The notes below the pieces were generated by a model. It did not search any database and was not told the origin of the DNA. It saw only the letters and a program-made list of their open reading frames with translations. This document shows, piece after piece, positions 30,884 through 41,186 of a stretch of 64,000 nt of DNA. The translations under genes were made by a program, and so were the position numbers. Origin of the DNA: Persicaria tinctoria (taxonomy: Eukaryota; Streptophyta; Magnoliopsida; Caryophyllales; Polygonaceae); assembly GCA_037127255.1 (NCBI GenBank), contig JBANSL010000003.1:45691314-45755313 (forward strand), given 5' to 3'. The stretch's first letter is position 1, and the number at the start of each line of letters is the position of its first letter.

Positions 30884-33136
30884 TGTTGTGAGCCTAATTT
30901 GCCATGTTTTACACTTAATTTTATATCGATTTCTGCATACATTGCATACATTTGGGTTAGAATAATACAGAATCTGTGTAGTTTACACTTATTTGCAATA
31001 TATGGAGGTCTACACAAGTTTTGGTTATATTTCGCAGAAATCGGACGCATTTTGAAGCTTAAAGGAAACTCATGGAGAAGCCAAGAATGGTGCAGCTGGA
31101 GAAAAGGCCATTTTTCATCATTCTTCGTTCTGAATCAAGCTTTGATGTCCTCATGAGAGTTGTAGCCCTCGGAAAGAGCTTTCCAACGCATGGTCATATG
31201 CGTCAATCCGACAAACGAGGACTCGGGAAAGTGCGTCTCAAGAACAGAACAGAAAGCTGAGAGAACTCTACTCGAGATCGACAAGCCTCTACTCGATCTC
31301 GACAAGGGCTGTTCGACCACACCTGGTCGAGTAGGGCTGGTCGAGGACACTGAGTCAGAGACAACCCGACTCCTGGAACCCTACTCGATCTCGAGTAGAC
31401 TTGGTCGAGATCGACGAGCCATGTCCGGAGTCGACGAGCGGTGCCGAGCCGAGAAGCCGAAGACGAAGACGCAGACCACCTCTACTCGAGACAGAGTAGG
31501 GCTACTCGAGATCGACTAGACCTCCGAGCCATGTCCGAGCCTTGTCGAGCACCGGCTACTCGAGACAGACGAGGGCTACTAGAGATAGACGAGGGCTACT
31601 CGAGATCGACAAGGTCGTGGTCGAGGTCGAGTAGACCCAGTTTCCAGAAACGCTTTGTCGTGACAAGTCCTACTCGGTTTAGCTTTACTTGGGCATGAAG
31701 GAATCCGAGAATGGCCGAAGATCTATTCAAAGTTGATCAAAGTCTATCTATGGAAGGGGATCTATCAAGACATGAAGACTTACCCTATTTAGTTTTATCT
31801 TTTCCTTTTAGATTTAATTCCTTAAAACAATTTATTTATCTTTAAGGCTTTTAGATATAATTTTAGATATAGATTTAGATAGAGATAGATATCTTCTTTC
31901 CTAGAATAGCTAGGGAATGAAGGCTATAAATAAAGCCCATAGGGCTCAGTTTTATTCATCAATCAAGACACAAGTAGTTAGTTATATTCAGAGATACAGT
32001 TTAGGAGTTTAATGTTTTTAGGGTTTTGGCTTACAGCGAAAGTTGATTGCCAGGATTGTATAGTTTTATGCAAGTTTCTTTTTATACATCAATGTCTGCG
32101 ATTGCGATGAGGCGTGAGTAGTCCACCCACTTCTGGGGCTGGGGTGAGCCCGACGGTGGCCATGTGAGGCGATGCGATAAAGGTCAGATCTTTTGTGCGA
32201 TTCATCTTCTATCCCTATAAGCATGATTCTTTTGCGAGAGTTGAAGGTGATCCTTGTTTGTATTATTGAAGCGAAAGTGATCTTAATGCAACTTGGATTA
32301 ATTATGTGAAAAAGGGTTAGTAACAATTAGGGTTTATGCGAGAGCCTCTATATGCCTATTTGTTAATGACGAAAGTTATTTGATGGAAAGCATGATCTTT
32401 TATGCCTTTATGTGTTGTTTTGCATGGTTATTGTTGCGGTATTGAAACCCTAGCCTTGGAGGTCTTTTAATATACTGATTCACTTCGTTAAATTTCTGCA
32501 TTCTGTCTTCAATTCTGCAAAGTTTTAAGTTTCTGTTGTTGTCGACATAGACCAGTTTTTTGTCGATCTCGAGTACTGTGCTTGTCGAGGTCGAGGAGGG
32601 GTTGTCTAGGTCGAGTTAGTTTTCTGCTGTTTTTGTCGATTTACAGTTTCTGTCTTTACTTTTCTTCGTCGAGATCGAGGACCTCTTGTCGAGGTCGAGT
32701 TGGCTTGTTTTGTCGAGTTGCTTTGTTTTCTGTTTCTGAGTTGTTGCAGTCGACTTACCTTAGTCGATCTAGAGGACAGCTACTCGAGATCGAGTAGCTT
32801 CTGTGTCCTCGAGTTACTTTCTGCCTTTGCTTTCGTCTTTGCTTTGCTTTTATTTCTGTCTTTTATTTGTTCTTTGCTTTTATTTTAGTTGCCCTTGCCG
32901 GGATTATTTTTTTCTGTTTTATTTCTGCTTCCGCTTGTGTTTCTGTCTTTTCTGCTGTGTCTGTGAGAATCTGATAGCTACCTGAGAACTGCTGACGTGC
33001 TTCCTCGTGGATTCGATCCTGACTTTTCTCTTACTACAACGGGAGGAAGTCTTGTATTTATTTGCTGAGACAGGGGAGTCTATCTGAACTTTATTTGATA
33101 TCTATTTCAATACTTGACCATCCTTCTGCAACAACA
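30884..33136 (+). repeat. solo LTR E (subfamily of element A and the array)
   Basis: TGTTGTGAGC...CAACAACA, 2253 bp, flanked by perfect ATGAT duplications (30879-30883 and 33137-33141) inside the LINE reverse transcriptase. TATA box TATAAATAA at 31925-31933. U3 (31260-31640) and U5 (32540-32810) are rich in TCGAGATCGA, TCGATCTCGA and TCGAGGTCGA words. Its U5 is the best match to the U5 pieces of the array. Confidence 0.92.
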
Positions 33137-33141
33137 ATGAT

Positions 33142-33705
33142 GAGCCGGATGTTAAACAAAGCTGCTGAAAGTAGGGACTTCAGGCATCATCCTTGGTGCA
33201 AAGCCCTGAATCTGGTCCATTTGGCGTTTGCGGATGGTCTCCTTTTTTCCATGGGGATATTAAATCAGTAAAGGTGTTGAAGGCTTGCTTGCAGACCTTC
33301 TTTGATCAGTCTAGAATGAAATTAAACTTGGAGAAAATTTCATTTTATGTAGCAGGTTGTTTGGAGGCAGTAAGAAATGACATAATGCAACAGGTGGGAT
33401 TTGGCTTGGGCAGCTTTCCTATCAAGTATCTGGGAACGCCACTTCATTCGAGAAGGGTTAAAAAAGTGGAGCATGTTGCATTATATGATAGGATTGGCAA
33501 CCTGATTCAATCATGGGCAACAAGGAAGCTTTCATATGCAGGTAGGCTCAAACTTATAAAATCTGTCTGCGGGGATATTCACTCTTTCTGGAGCCAGACA
33601 GCGCTACTTCCGAAGGGTGTTGTTGCAAAAATTGATAGCATATTGAGAAGGTTCCTATGGAATGGGAACTTGGAAGGGAAGAAATACTTGGTGGCTTAGA
33701 AAGAG
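33142..33705 (+). pseudogene. LINE ORF2, reverse transcriptase C-terminal part
   Basis: It continues from 30883. HLAFADGLLF (near 33218) is the catalytic FADD block with the second Asp changed to Gly, so the enzyme would be dead. GTPLHSRRVKKVEH and WATRKLSYAGRLKLIKSV are the usual thumb motifs of plant L1 RT. A frameshift after the FADG block and a TAG near 33698 interrupt it. Confidence 0.8.
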
Positions 33706-34565
33706 GTCATAAAACCATGTAAGGAAAGGGAATTAGGAGTAAGGGAACTAGAGGCATGGAATACTAGCATTTTCTCTAAACTGGTGGGGGACTTGCTGAT
33801 TCAACGACCGTCGATTTGGGGCCGCTGGTGCTCACAAAATCATCTTAGAACCGTTAATATGTGGGATATTGGCCCAAAGCAGAACGACTCGTGGTTATGG
33901 TGGAGCATTATGAATGTGAGAGATCAAATGAAGACTCTAGCACTTGAGGAAGGACAAATGCAGTTGGAAATCCAGGCTCTTTTTAACGAGAAAGGGACTA
34001 TAGCTAGCGCCGAGATGTACAACAAAATTAGATACAGAAGTCCTGAAGTCGAATGGGAAGAGATGATATGGGGACAGAGGCAATGTAAGCGATGGGCGTT
34101 CATTACTTGGCTCGCCCTGCACAAAAGACGACAGACAGGGAACAAGATTCACCATTGGAAAGGGGATGGTGCAGCCACTTGTGTGCTCTGCAGGAATGAG
34201 ATTGAAATGGAAGAGCATCTTTCATCTCGTGCTCGGCCGTGCCAGAGGTACAAAACAACGTCTTTTGCTAGCCTGGGATATCGAGCAGCCATGGAACCAT
34301 GGAGGAATGGTTGGGATGGTTTGCTAGGGACCCAGTTGCGAGAAGGAAGACGAAGACTTTCTAGGCAAAGCTTATGGCTTTCCAAGCAGTTATCTATTAT
34401 ACATTGCTTGCTAGAAACAAGACCATCTTTTGTAATGAGACCTTTAGTGTAGCAGTGTATACAGAAATTATTATTAAGTGTTGTCTGTCCCGGTGTGACA
34501 CGTTGTGGAAGCATAGATCTAGCGTGGGAAATAGAGATCGACTAGGGGGTAGTAGGAATTCTTGA
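33706..34565 (+). pseudogene. LINE ORF2, C-terminal zf-RVT domain
   Basis: The cysteine motif CVLCRNEIEMEEHL (near 34180) is the zinc-binding segment at the end of plant LINE ORF2. The following text changes frame after EEHL, and the usual C-terminal block (YYTLLARNKTIF, ~34390) is read in another frame to a stop at 34565. It probably takes part in RNA binding in intact elements. Confidence 0.7.
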
Positions 34566-34879
34566 ACTTGTCGCTTATGGAATCGGACGAGAGAGGGCTG
34601 AAAAATAGAGTAAATTTTTTGGTAAAGAAATAGTGGGGCTTTTGGGTATAACATATTTTCCCCATTTTACATGAAGCTCTCGGTTTGGCGTCATTATTTT
34701 TGTACATGGGTAATCCCTCATCTATATATTTACCGTTTCAAGATTAAATAACTCACTTGAAATTGGAATATCTCTTAGGAGTTCTTTAATAAAACACCCG
34801 AAAGAACCCTACCTCAGCTTTTTTTTATCTACAGATTTCGAAAATCGGAATTAAAAAAAAATGAAGAAACCCTAGAAAC

Positions 34880-34904
34880 TGTGCGTCCAGACGATGGACG
34901 CACA
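34880..34904. repeat. perfect 10-bp hairpin
   Basis: TGTGCGTCCA - GACGA - TGGACGCACA: two exact inverted 10-mers around a 5-nt loop, alone in A/T-rich surroundings. Confidence 0.6.
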
Positions 34905-37064
34905 ATTTCATTCATGGTTGAAGAAGATCACCATTGGCGCTGCTAATATGTTCATTGCACTGTCAATTGCAGAGGAGGGTAGCAAATTACACTTTGTTAG
35001 TAGTCCGCTATGTTTTCCCTCGCCCTCGCTCTCGCCTTTGCTGGCCGTTCGCCCTGTCGCTATTCGCTGGCCATTGGCCTTGCTCCCGCTGTTTGCTGAC
35101 GTCAGTTCCCTCGCTCCCGCTTTTTACCGTTCGCCATCACCCTTGTCAATTGCAGAGGTTCAACCGGTCAGACGCTGCATTCGCCTTCTCGACAGGTTCG
35201 CACTACTCTTCAACCTCTGTCGCTCTTCACCCTCTCCTCCCGCAGTGTTCACCCACTCCTGTAGTGTTCATCGAATATATGTTGTCCCACTAATTGGGGT
35301 TTGCAGGTGTCGTATGTCTTGATGTCTCTAGGTTCGAATCTGTGTCAAGTGGCATGCGTTTGTTTATCTCAATCTTTGGCATGCTTCTATTTCTTGTTAT
35401 GTCCATATACCCCTTAACAATGGTAGTATCAAGTTTTTGGATTGATGAGGCCGTACAATAACATCAAAAAATGATATATGGCATACCAGTGGCTATGAAA
35501 AAGATAATAACCATATGCATCTAGTAGAGAAAAGTTGACATACAAAGCAATGGATCAGAAAAGTTGGATGCCTAATTTATTTTTCTGATGTGCCCCCTAA
35601 AGCAAAATCAAGTTATTATCAGTACTTGGAGTTCTAATTCAACTTTAATGCATAACATCTAAGAAAAATTTGCATGTTGAGTGATATTCACATCTAACTT
35701 TTTGCATAGGTAGCTAGGACAAACGTGTTTTTGACATGAATCACTCCTCGAAGCATATCTATGGCTATGAAATCCTTTGATCTTTTGATATTAGCATGGA
35801 TATGATTAGCATTTATGTAGGTACTGTCATTTTGAGATACACCTCTCTAATAAAGAATTGTGTGATGAGGGATTGCATCCAAGTCAGTTCTATGTGATAT
35901 TGTAAAAATAATTGGTATGCTTTAAGTTAGAGCCTTTTCCATTAGCATTTGATGTTGCCTACAAGTACCACCAACATAGATTCGAATATTGCACATATGC
36001 TGCCATTGTTACTTCTATTCATCTCGTATTTCCTCATATTATAAAGTTTGGGGCTTACAATGATTTAACACCTTTGTGCAAGTTCATACAAAATGAAAAA
36101 ACTCATATTCCATAAAATTCCTTACATTGACAATATTTAGGGTTTAATTCTCTTTCAAATGGAAAGAGGGTTTACATTTGCTTTCCTCCTAATATCTATT
36201 TTTGCATAGTAATTGGTTAATTTTCACTTACAGTTTTATTTCCGTCTCAGGGTATTTTTATGCCAGGTCAAGGTACCACAATGCAGGACATGGACATTTT
36301 CCATCGATCAGTTTGCCTTTTCATGTCAATGTGAAGGTACTTTGTCAATATGATTAGTGGTTCATGTGGTCAAGGAAGAATCGCTCCATCTTCACAAATT
36401 TTTGTATGTGTTGGAGCATGTTATGGAGGTTACAGATCTTAATCCTTGGTTCTTTCATGTACCTTCTGATTTATGTCGAATGTTTGTTGGATCTTTCCTG
36501 TACCTTATGATTTATGTCGAATGGTTGCTGGATCTAATCATGACTTTAGCTTATCGTGCAATGCTTTCCTCTCAAGTGGTAAAGATTTTCATGGACCTTC
36601 ATGTTGATATTGATCTCCGTAATAGACCTGCTTATACTTTATCATTGGATGCAATTTTGTATATGAGCCTTCAATTCTTTTCACTGATCATACAACTTTA
36701 AAAGCTTTATTTCCACTCATTTGCTAATCCTTTTTTGTAGGTTATGCGAAGGTCGTATTTACATTTAACCACTAGGAAAAAAATGGTCAGATACTTATGC
36801 TTATACTTGGCAAGTGAATCTAGCTCGGTTTTTACTTTGTAAATCACTATCATGGTCCTCGTTACTCTAGATTTTGTACAGTGTTTTTGCAAAGTGTAAA
36901 TTTCTCTTATGTATTTATAATAGCTAAATTATTTGGAATTTATCTATCTAGTGGTTATATGAGTTTATGTTGATATTGTGGTGTTTGTGTTCTTGCAATT
37001 AAGATAATGGTATTTTTATATTCATTTGAAAGAGGGCGCCAGGGTAGTGAACGTAATATGAAGC

Positions 37065-37067
<3 letters not shown>

Positions 37068-37116
<49 letters not shown>
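37068..37116. repeat. (TA)n microsatellite
   Basis: About 24 uninterrupted TA units followed by ATAATAATAATAAT. Confidence 0.95.
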
Positions 37117-37121
<5 letters not shown>

Positions 37122-37434
37122 TAATAATAATAAATATTCATCGGCGGTTTTTTTTTAATAAAACTCTTGAGAAAGTTATAAATAATTCTGGTTACCCAGT
37201 AACACTCTCTCGGGAGTTTAAAAAAAAACACATGAGAGAGTTACATGTGAACTGCCTGCCAGGGGTCAACGGTATGTCGGGAGTTTTTAAAAAAAAAACC
37301 CTGACCGAGAATTATATCTCGGGATTTTTTATAAAACACCCGAGAGATATTTCTCAGCCATCGATATAGAAAGAGGCTTAAAACCCCCGTACACCTTGTT
37401 AAATAACCCCCGAAAGACGTGTTTTCTGTACTAG

Positions 37435-37438
37435 AGAG

Positions 37439-37487
<49 letters not shown>
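37435..37487. repeat. (GA)n microsatellite at the LTR C junction
   Basis: About 24 GA units start right after the TCTGTACTAG end. Related LTRs have short GAGAGAGAG runs at the same place in R (10461, 57530, 63982), so this is an expanded LTR feature. Confidence 0.9.
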
Positions 37488-37491
<4 letters not shown>

Positions 37492-38250
37492 TGAGTGGGA
37501 GAAGAAGAGGAAAGATTGGAAGGTTTTGTAAGTTTTAGTTTGAGTTATATCATAAAGTTAGTTTCTTTTATTATGTTTTGTTTCTAAATTCCTTCTTTTA
37601 AGGGGTGATCGCAACATAGATATGTATGTTTGATTTATAAATCCATGAATTTGTATGTCTTTATCATCATCTACTTTTGTGCTTAATCCTTTGCGAGAGT
37701 TGAAGAAATTCCTTATTTGTGATATTGAAGAGAATGCGATCTTATTATGAATTTGGATGGTAATTAGGGTTTATTTTCGAAAGCCGACTAATCCTAATAA
37801 AAAAAAAGGTAGTAACACTTAGGGTTTATGTGAAAGCCTCTATATTCCTATTTGTTAATGACGAAAGTTATTTGATATAAGACATGCTCTTTTATGTTTA
37901 TGATCTATACATGCATATGTTTATTGTTGTGGTCATCCCTAACTTTGGTAGTTTGCATCATTATTTATTTTATTTCATTATTTTTATCTTGCAAAGTTAC
38001 CCGACATCGACCACCTTCTCCTGCCATTCCCTCGACGTCGACCAATTCTTCTCGACATCGACAGCAACCGTACACCTTTTCCCGCTATCCCTGAACCCCA
38101 AAACACACTAAACCTAGAACTGATGACTTCTCCTGAGGACGAACCTGACTCCACTATTGTATAGCGGGGTGTTGACTACAAATTTATTTGATCTTATCTT
38201 TTTTTTCTTGTGCAAGTTTATAAAAATAATTGAATTATTTGAATTGTAGA
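37488..38250 (+). repeat. 3' LTR of element C, right half (R-U5)
   Basis: It aligns with the R-U5 of other LTRs: GCGAGAGTTGAAG...CCTTATTTGTG, TAGGGTTTATG, AAGCCTCTATATTCC, TATTTGTTAATGACG. TCGACATCGA and TCGACGTCGA words lie at 38003-38062, the same kind as in its left half. The terminus is eroded; I place it near 38250 by spacing. Confidence 0.65.
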
Positions 38251-38755
38251 TTTGTTTTTGGTATGAGCATGCATTATAATTTGTTTTATATAGGGGTGTA
38301 TAGTTAATTAAGCTCTGTAGGGTATTGATTTAGATTGATAAATCTGAAGAGGCCGGGGACAATAAGTTTGTTCTTCAGCCCAAAAACAGAAAATATATAC
38401 ACACACACAAAAAAACAAACAAAAAATGTAAATTTTCTTAGACATAAGATGTATAAGCCAAGATATGCATGCATGTACATTGTACGGGTACATACATACA
38501 TTATACATTGTTGCACATGTTCTATAAATTTCGGCCTTTTCAAGTTGGACCGAAATTAAAACTTACGTACTCTACTTTAGTTAACGTACTAAAGGCTGCT
38601 GCATAATTCCTCTAAAATGGAAGGGAGCAAAGGTACAAATTAAGGAAAATTTTAGCCATATTAATTAACTCTCTAAATGTAGCTTAAACTTGGTATACGC
38701 TTACTAACTTTGATCATATTAATAACGATGATGCACATAATATTGTAATTCAATA
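38251..38755. other. host intergenic DNA 3' of the HLH gene
   Basis: A/T-rich, low-copy-looking sequence. It should include the 3' UTR of the minus-strand HLH gene. Nothing else is recognised. Confidence 0.5.
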
Positions 38756-40271
38756 TTACATTAGTAAACTCCTGATAACAGCCGCTTCAACACTGTCACC
38801 GTCTGTAGAAGCCAAAAGCTCCGACAACCGATCGCTCAGGTCATCCACCTCCCTGTGCAAATTCCTTATGTAATTGCACGTCTCTTGTAAAATCCGGTTT
38901 GCTGATACCTAGATTAAAAAAAAAAAAATCTTACTTTTAAAATAGTTACAATCTTTATATATATATAGAAATTGACTCCGGTACGTGAAAACAACAAATT
39001 GTGGTAAAAACCGTGATGACTACTTTATAGCTTGATTTATTTGAAATCTGTGATAAAAACCTCAATCACACGGTGACTTTACAACTCGACTCAACCTAAA
39101 AACCGTGCTAAAAACACTATTTTTAAAATAACACATGACTTTATAGTTCGGTTAAACCTAAAAGTCGTGCTAGAAACTCATGTTTTAAAATTACATAGTA
39201 ACTTTATAACTCGGTCTTATTCAAAACTGGGCTAAAATTTGTGACTTTATAGATCGATTCTATTCATAACCAAGCTATAAAGCAAGTGAATCGAGCTAAA
39301 AAGTCGATCATCACATGTTTTTACTGCAAATTTGATTTTCACCGGAGCGTATATATATATATAAAATGTTTCACATATATTCCTGAATATTATATACTTC
39401 TACTAGACACAAAATTAGAATGCAAGCAAGGTTTGTAAGTGTACAAAAATTTGACTTTGAACTTATATGTACAAAAATGACACAGGTCAAGTTGAATTGT
39501 TGTTAATATATATCCTGCAATAATAATAATAATATTTTTAATATGTTTTTATAGAATACATGTCATTGTAGGTATTTTAACTTTCACTTTACGAAAATGT
39601 CCTTAACATAATTAATGGATTGTGAGTTGTAGTTTTCGATAAAATGAAAAGTTGAATAATAAATGAGAGTAAATTAGTAAAAAATAGAGTAGATTATTGG
39701 ATTTCTTAAAAATTGTGCTAAGAGATAAAATGACAAGTTTTTGCCAACGGATGGAGTAGTAATTAAATATATATATATATATATATATATGATAATAAAA
39801 AATTATTGTATTTGTTTTTTTTTTTTTGGGGGGACAACGGAGTCCCACATGCACCCACAATTAAACCTCTTGGCTACTTGCAACATGGATAATTAATACT
39901 ACATGTTACCCACCATTACCTGCTAATTTTATATATGTATATATATGTATCTATCTATCTATATATATATCTATCTATATATATATTTACTTATTTATTT
40001 ATTTATACGTGGGTTATATAGGCAATATACAGTTAAGAACTTGATTATCTATAAACTGCTGGCATGGGATATGATGGACATAAGATTGAATAAAGGCCAC
40101 ACACGCTCCATTGTAATTAATATATTGATGATTTACCTTATCGGAGTTGCGCCTCCGGCGAAGCTCGGGGATAAGCTGCTGGAGCTTGGAGACGAGGACA
40201 GCGATCTGGTCGTCACTGATTGAGGCGCCGGAGGATTGTTGTCGACCGGAGCGCGATCTTCTGCTCGACAT
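38756..40271 (-). CDS. atypical HLH protein of the PRE/ILI1 family (two exons)
   Basis: Exon 1 is 40271-40137 (45 codons) and exon 2 is 38908-38756 (50 codons plus TAA). The 1228-bp intron has GTAAAT at the donor and TCTAG at the acceptor, phase 0. The 95-residue product starts MSSRRSRSG, followed by helix 1 ([19 protein letters not shown]), a loop, and helix 2 ([20 protein letters not shown]), ending in IRSLLM. The basic DNA-binding region is missing, as in PACLOBUTRAZOL RESISTANCE / ILI1 proteins. These nuclear proteins dimerise with inhibitory bHLH partners and promote cell elongation in brassinosteroid, gibberellin and light signalling. Length, intron position and C-terminus fit the family. 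No lesion is visible and the gene looks functional. A MITE sits in the intron. Confidence 0.93.
38976..39347. mobile_element. MITE in the HLH intron
   Basis: 372 bp with imperfect terminal inverted repeats: CTCCGGT...GTGAAAAC...GTAAAAAC...GTGATGA at the left, matched inversely by TCATCAC...GTTTTTAC...ATTTTCACCGGAG at the right. The interior holds degenerate repeats of ACTTTATAGCTCGGTT. There is no coding capacity. Flanks are (TA)n-rich, so I cannot fix a target duplication. Confidence 0.7.
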
Positions 40272-40951
40272 TTTTAGAACTTGACCGGATCTAGCTAGCT
40301 ACTGTATAGGGTTGAGTAGTTTTCTAGAGATTGTCGGAGAGAGTATGTTTATACCAGGCTATGCTAGCTAGGGTTTATGGTATAGTTAGGCCGTACGAGA
40401 AGTTAGTAGTAAGTTGTATGTATAAATGGTGTATGGAAAGTCTAATTAAGGGGAATGATTAGTTTAATGATCGATCAAGTTTTTCTTTGGAGGGGAGGGA
40501 GAGAGAGGTGGAGGCATGTAGTGAGAGAGAGAGGAGGAGGAGGAGGACTGGGAAGGGGGTATTTAAAGGGGGGTTTAGATGTGTACTGTGAGAGAGATAG
40601 AGAGAGAGAGAGAGGGGGTGGGGGGACCATGAAGAGGATTAGAGGAGGAAAATGAGAGAGAAGGTGTGTTGGGCTTGAAGAAGACAGCATGGGAGCAGGC
40701 AATGGGCTTTCCTTGGTTTCTTTCGATATCTATTTTTTATAATTAAATAAAAAAATAGCAATCCTAATTCCTAAGTAGTAATATACATAGAATATCTGAA
40801 ATATATATAAAATTTTGGAATGGGATTGGAGGGGCAGTCAGTCGTAGCAGTCTTCTTATCGAGTGTAGCTAGCGCGCAGCTTCGATGGGTAGTCGTCACC
40901 TCACCGACTTCAAACTCCTCGTTTTCAATGCAAGTACAAGTAAATGGTATA
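40272..40951 (-). promoter_or_regulatory. 5' UTR and promoter region of the HLH gene
   Basis: Read on the minus strand, 40660-40480 is a strongly pyrimidine-rich (CT)n tract, common in plant promoters and 5' UTRs and a possible GAGA/BPC-factor site. A TATA-like TTTAAATA lies at 40560-40567, about 290 bp before the ATG. No other gene is seen here. Confidence 0.5.
40560..40567 (-). promoter_or_regulatory. possible TATA box of the HLH gene
   Basis: Minus-strand TTTAAATA set between C-rich runs; the distance gives a 5' UTR of roughly 260 nt. Confidence 0.35.
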
Positions 40952-41186
40952 CTACCTCCGTTCCAAAATACATGGGTTTTTTGTTTTCGTCACGTTTTTT
41001 AAAGAGCGAAAAACTTTATAAAATATTATTTTTTTAATTAATTTTTTTATATAATTTAATACTTATTAGTAATAAGTATCAAATTATGTGAAAAAATTCA
41101 TTAAAAATATAATATTTTACATAGTTTTTCGCTCCTTAAAAAACGTGCCGAAAAGTCAAAACCCATGTATTTTGGAACGGAGGGAG
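40952..41186. mobile_element. Stowaway-type (Tc1/mariner) MITE
   Basis: 235 bp with TIRs CTACCTCCGTTCCAAAATA and its inverse TATTTTGGAACGGAGGGAG, flanked by TA on both sides (40950-40951 and 41187-41188). A second inner inverted pair (AAAAACTTTATAAAATATTA / ATATAATATTTTACATAG) gives it a hairpin form. It is non-coding. Confidence 0.88.

Larger units (their letters stand above)
26209..34741 (+). mobile_element. L1-type LINE retrotransposon, decayed, with two solo LTRs inserted
   Basis: Bounded by a 14-bp duplication GATTAAATAACTCA (26195-26208 and 34742-34755). It carries remnants of ORF1 (DUF4283-like domain and zinc knuckle) and ORF2 (endonuclease, reverse transcriptase, zinc-binding C-terminus). 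Without the solo LTRs at 27586-28709 and 30884-33136 it is about 5.2 kb. There are many stops and frameshifts and no poly-A tail at the 3' end. Confidence 0.88.
24344..37434. mobile_element. insertion with inverted ends CTAGTACAGA, CACTA-like, carrying nested elements
   Basis: The left end CTAGTACAGA (24344-24353) and right end TCTGTACTAG (37425-37434) are exact inverted 10-mers, and they lie at the two breakpoints of LTR C. Inside both ends are repeats of the type CGGGTGTTTTATAAAA / TTTTAAAAACTCCCG (26065-26180, 34790-34810, 37190-37420), like subterminal repeats of CACTA elements. Own sequence is about 24344-24361, 26065-26208 and 34756-37434; the rest is inserted. I could not find a clear target duplication, so the superfamily is a guess. 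Confidence 0.5.
34756..37434. other. right part of the 24344-37434 insertion, no recognised gene
   Basis: It starts with subterminal-type repeats. A C/T-rich exon-like stretch follows (34894-35320; best frame 142 codons with no domain I recognise), then A/T-rich intron-like DNA. A direct repeat of about 50 bp (TTTATGTCGAATG units, 36430-36530) lies within. The layout suggests a captured host gene fragment, but I cannot identify one. A (TA)n tract and the right subterminal repeats close it. Confidence 0.35.

Noticed and set aside
30884..33136. 5' LTR of a complete element
   Set aside because: No primer site or internal region follows, and ATGAT duplications flank it directly, so it is a solo LTR.
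34894..35322. 142-codon frame as a real gene
   Set aside because: Ser/Pro/Leu-rich text from a C/T-rich tract without a recognisable domain or splice support; kept only as possible captured sequence.
39612..40010. Ile/Tyr-rich short frames
   Set aside because: They are translations of (TA)n and TATC microsatellites.
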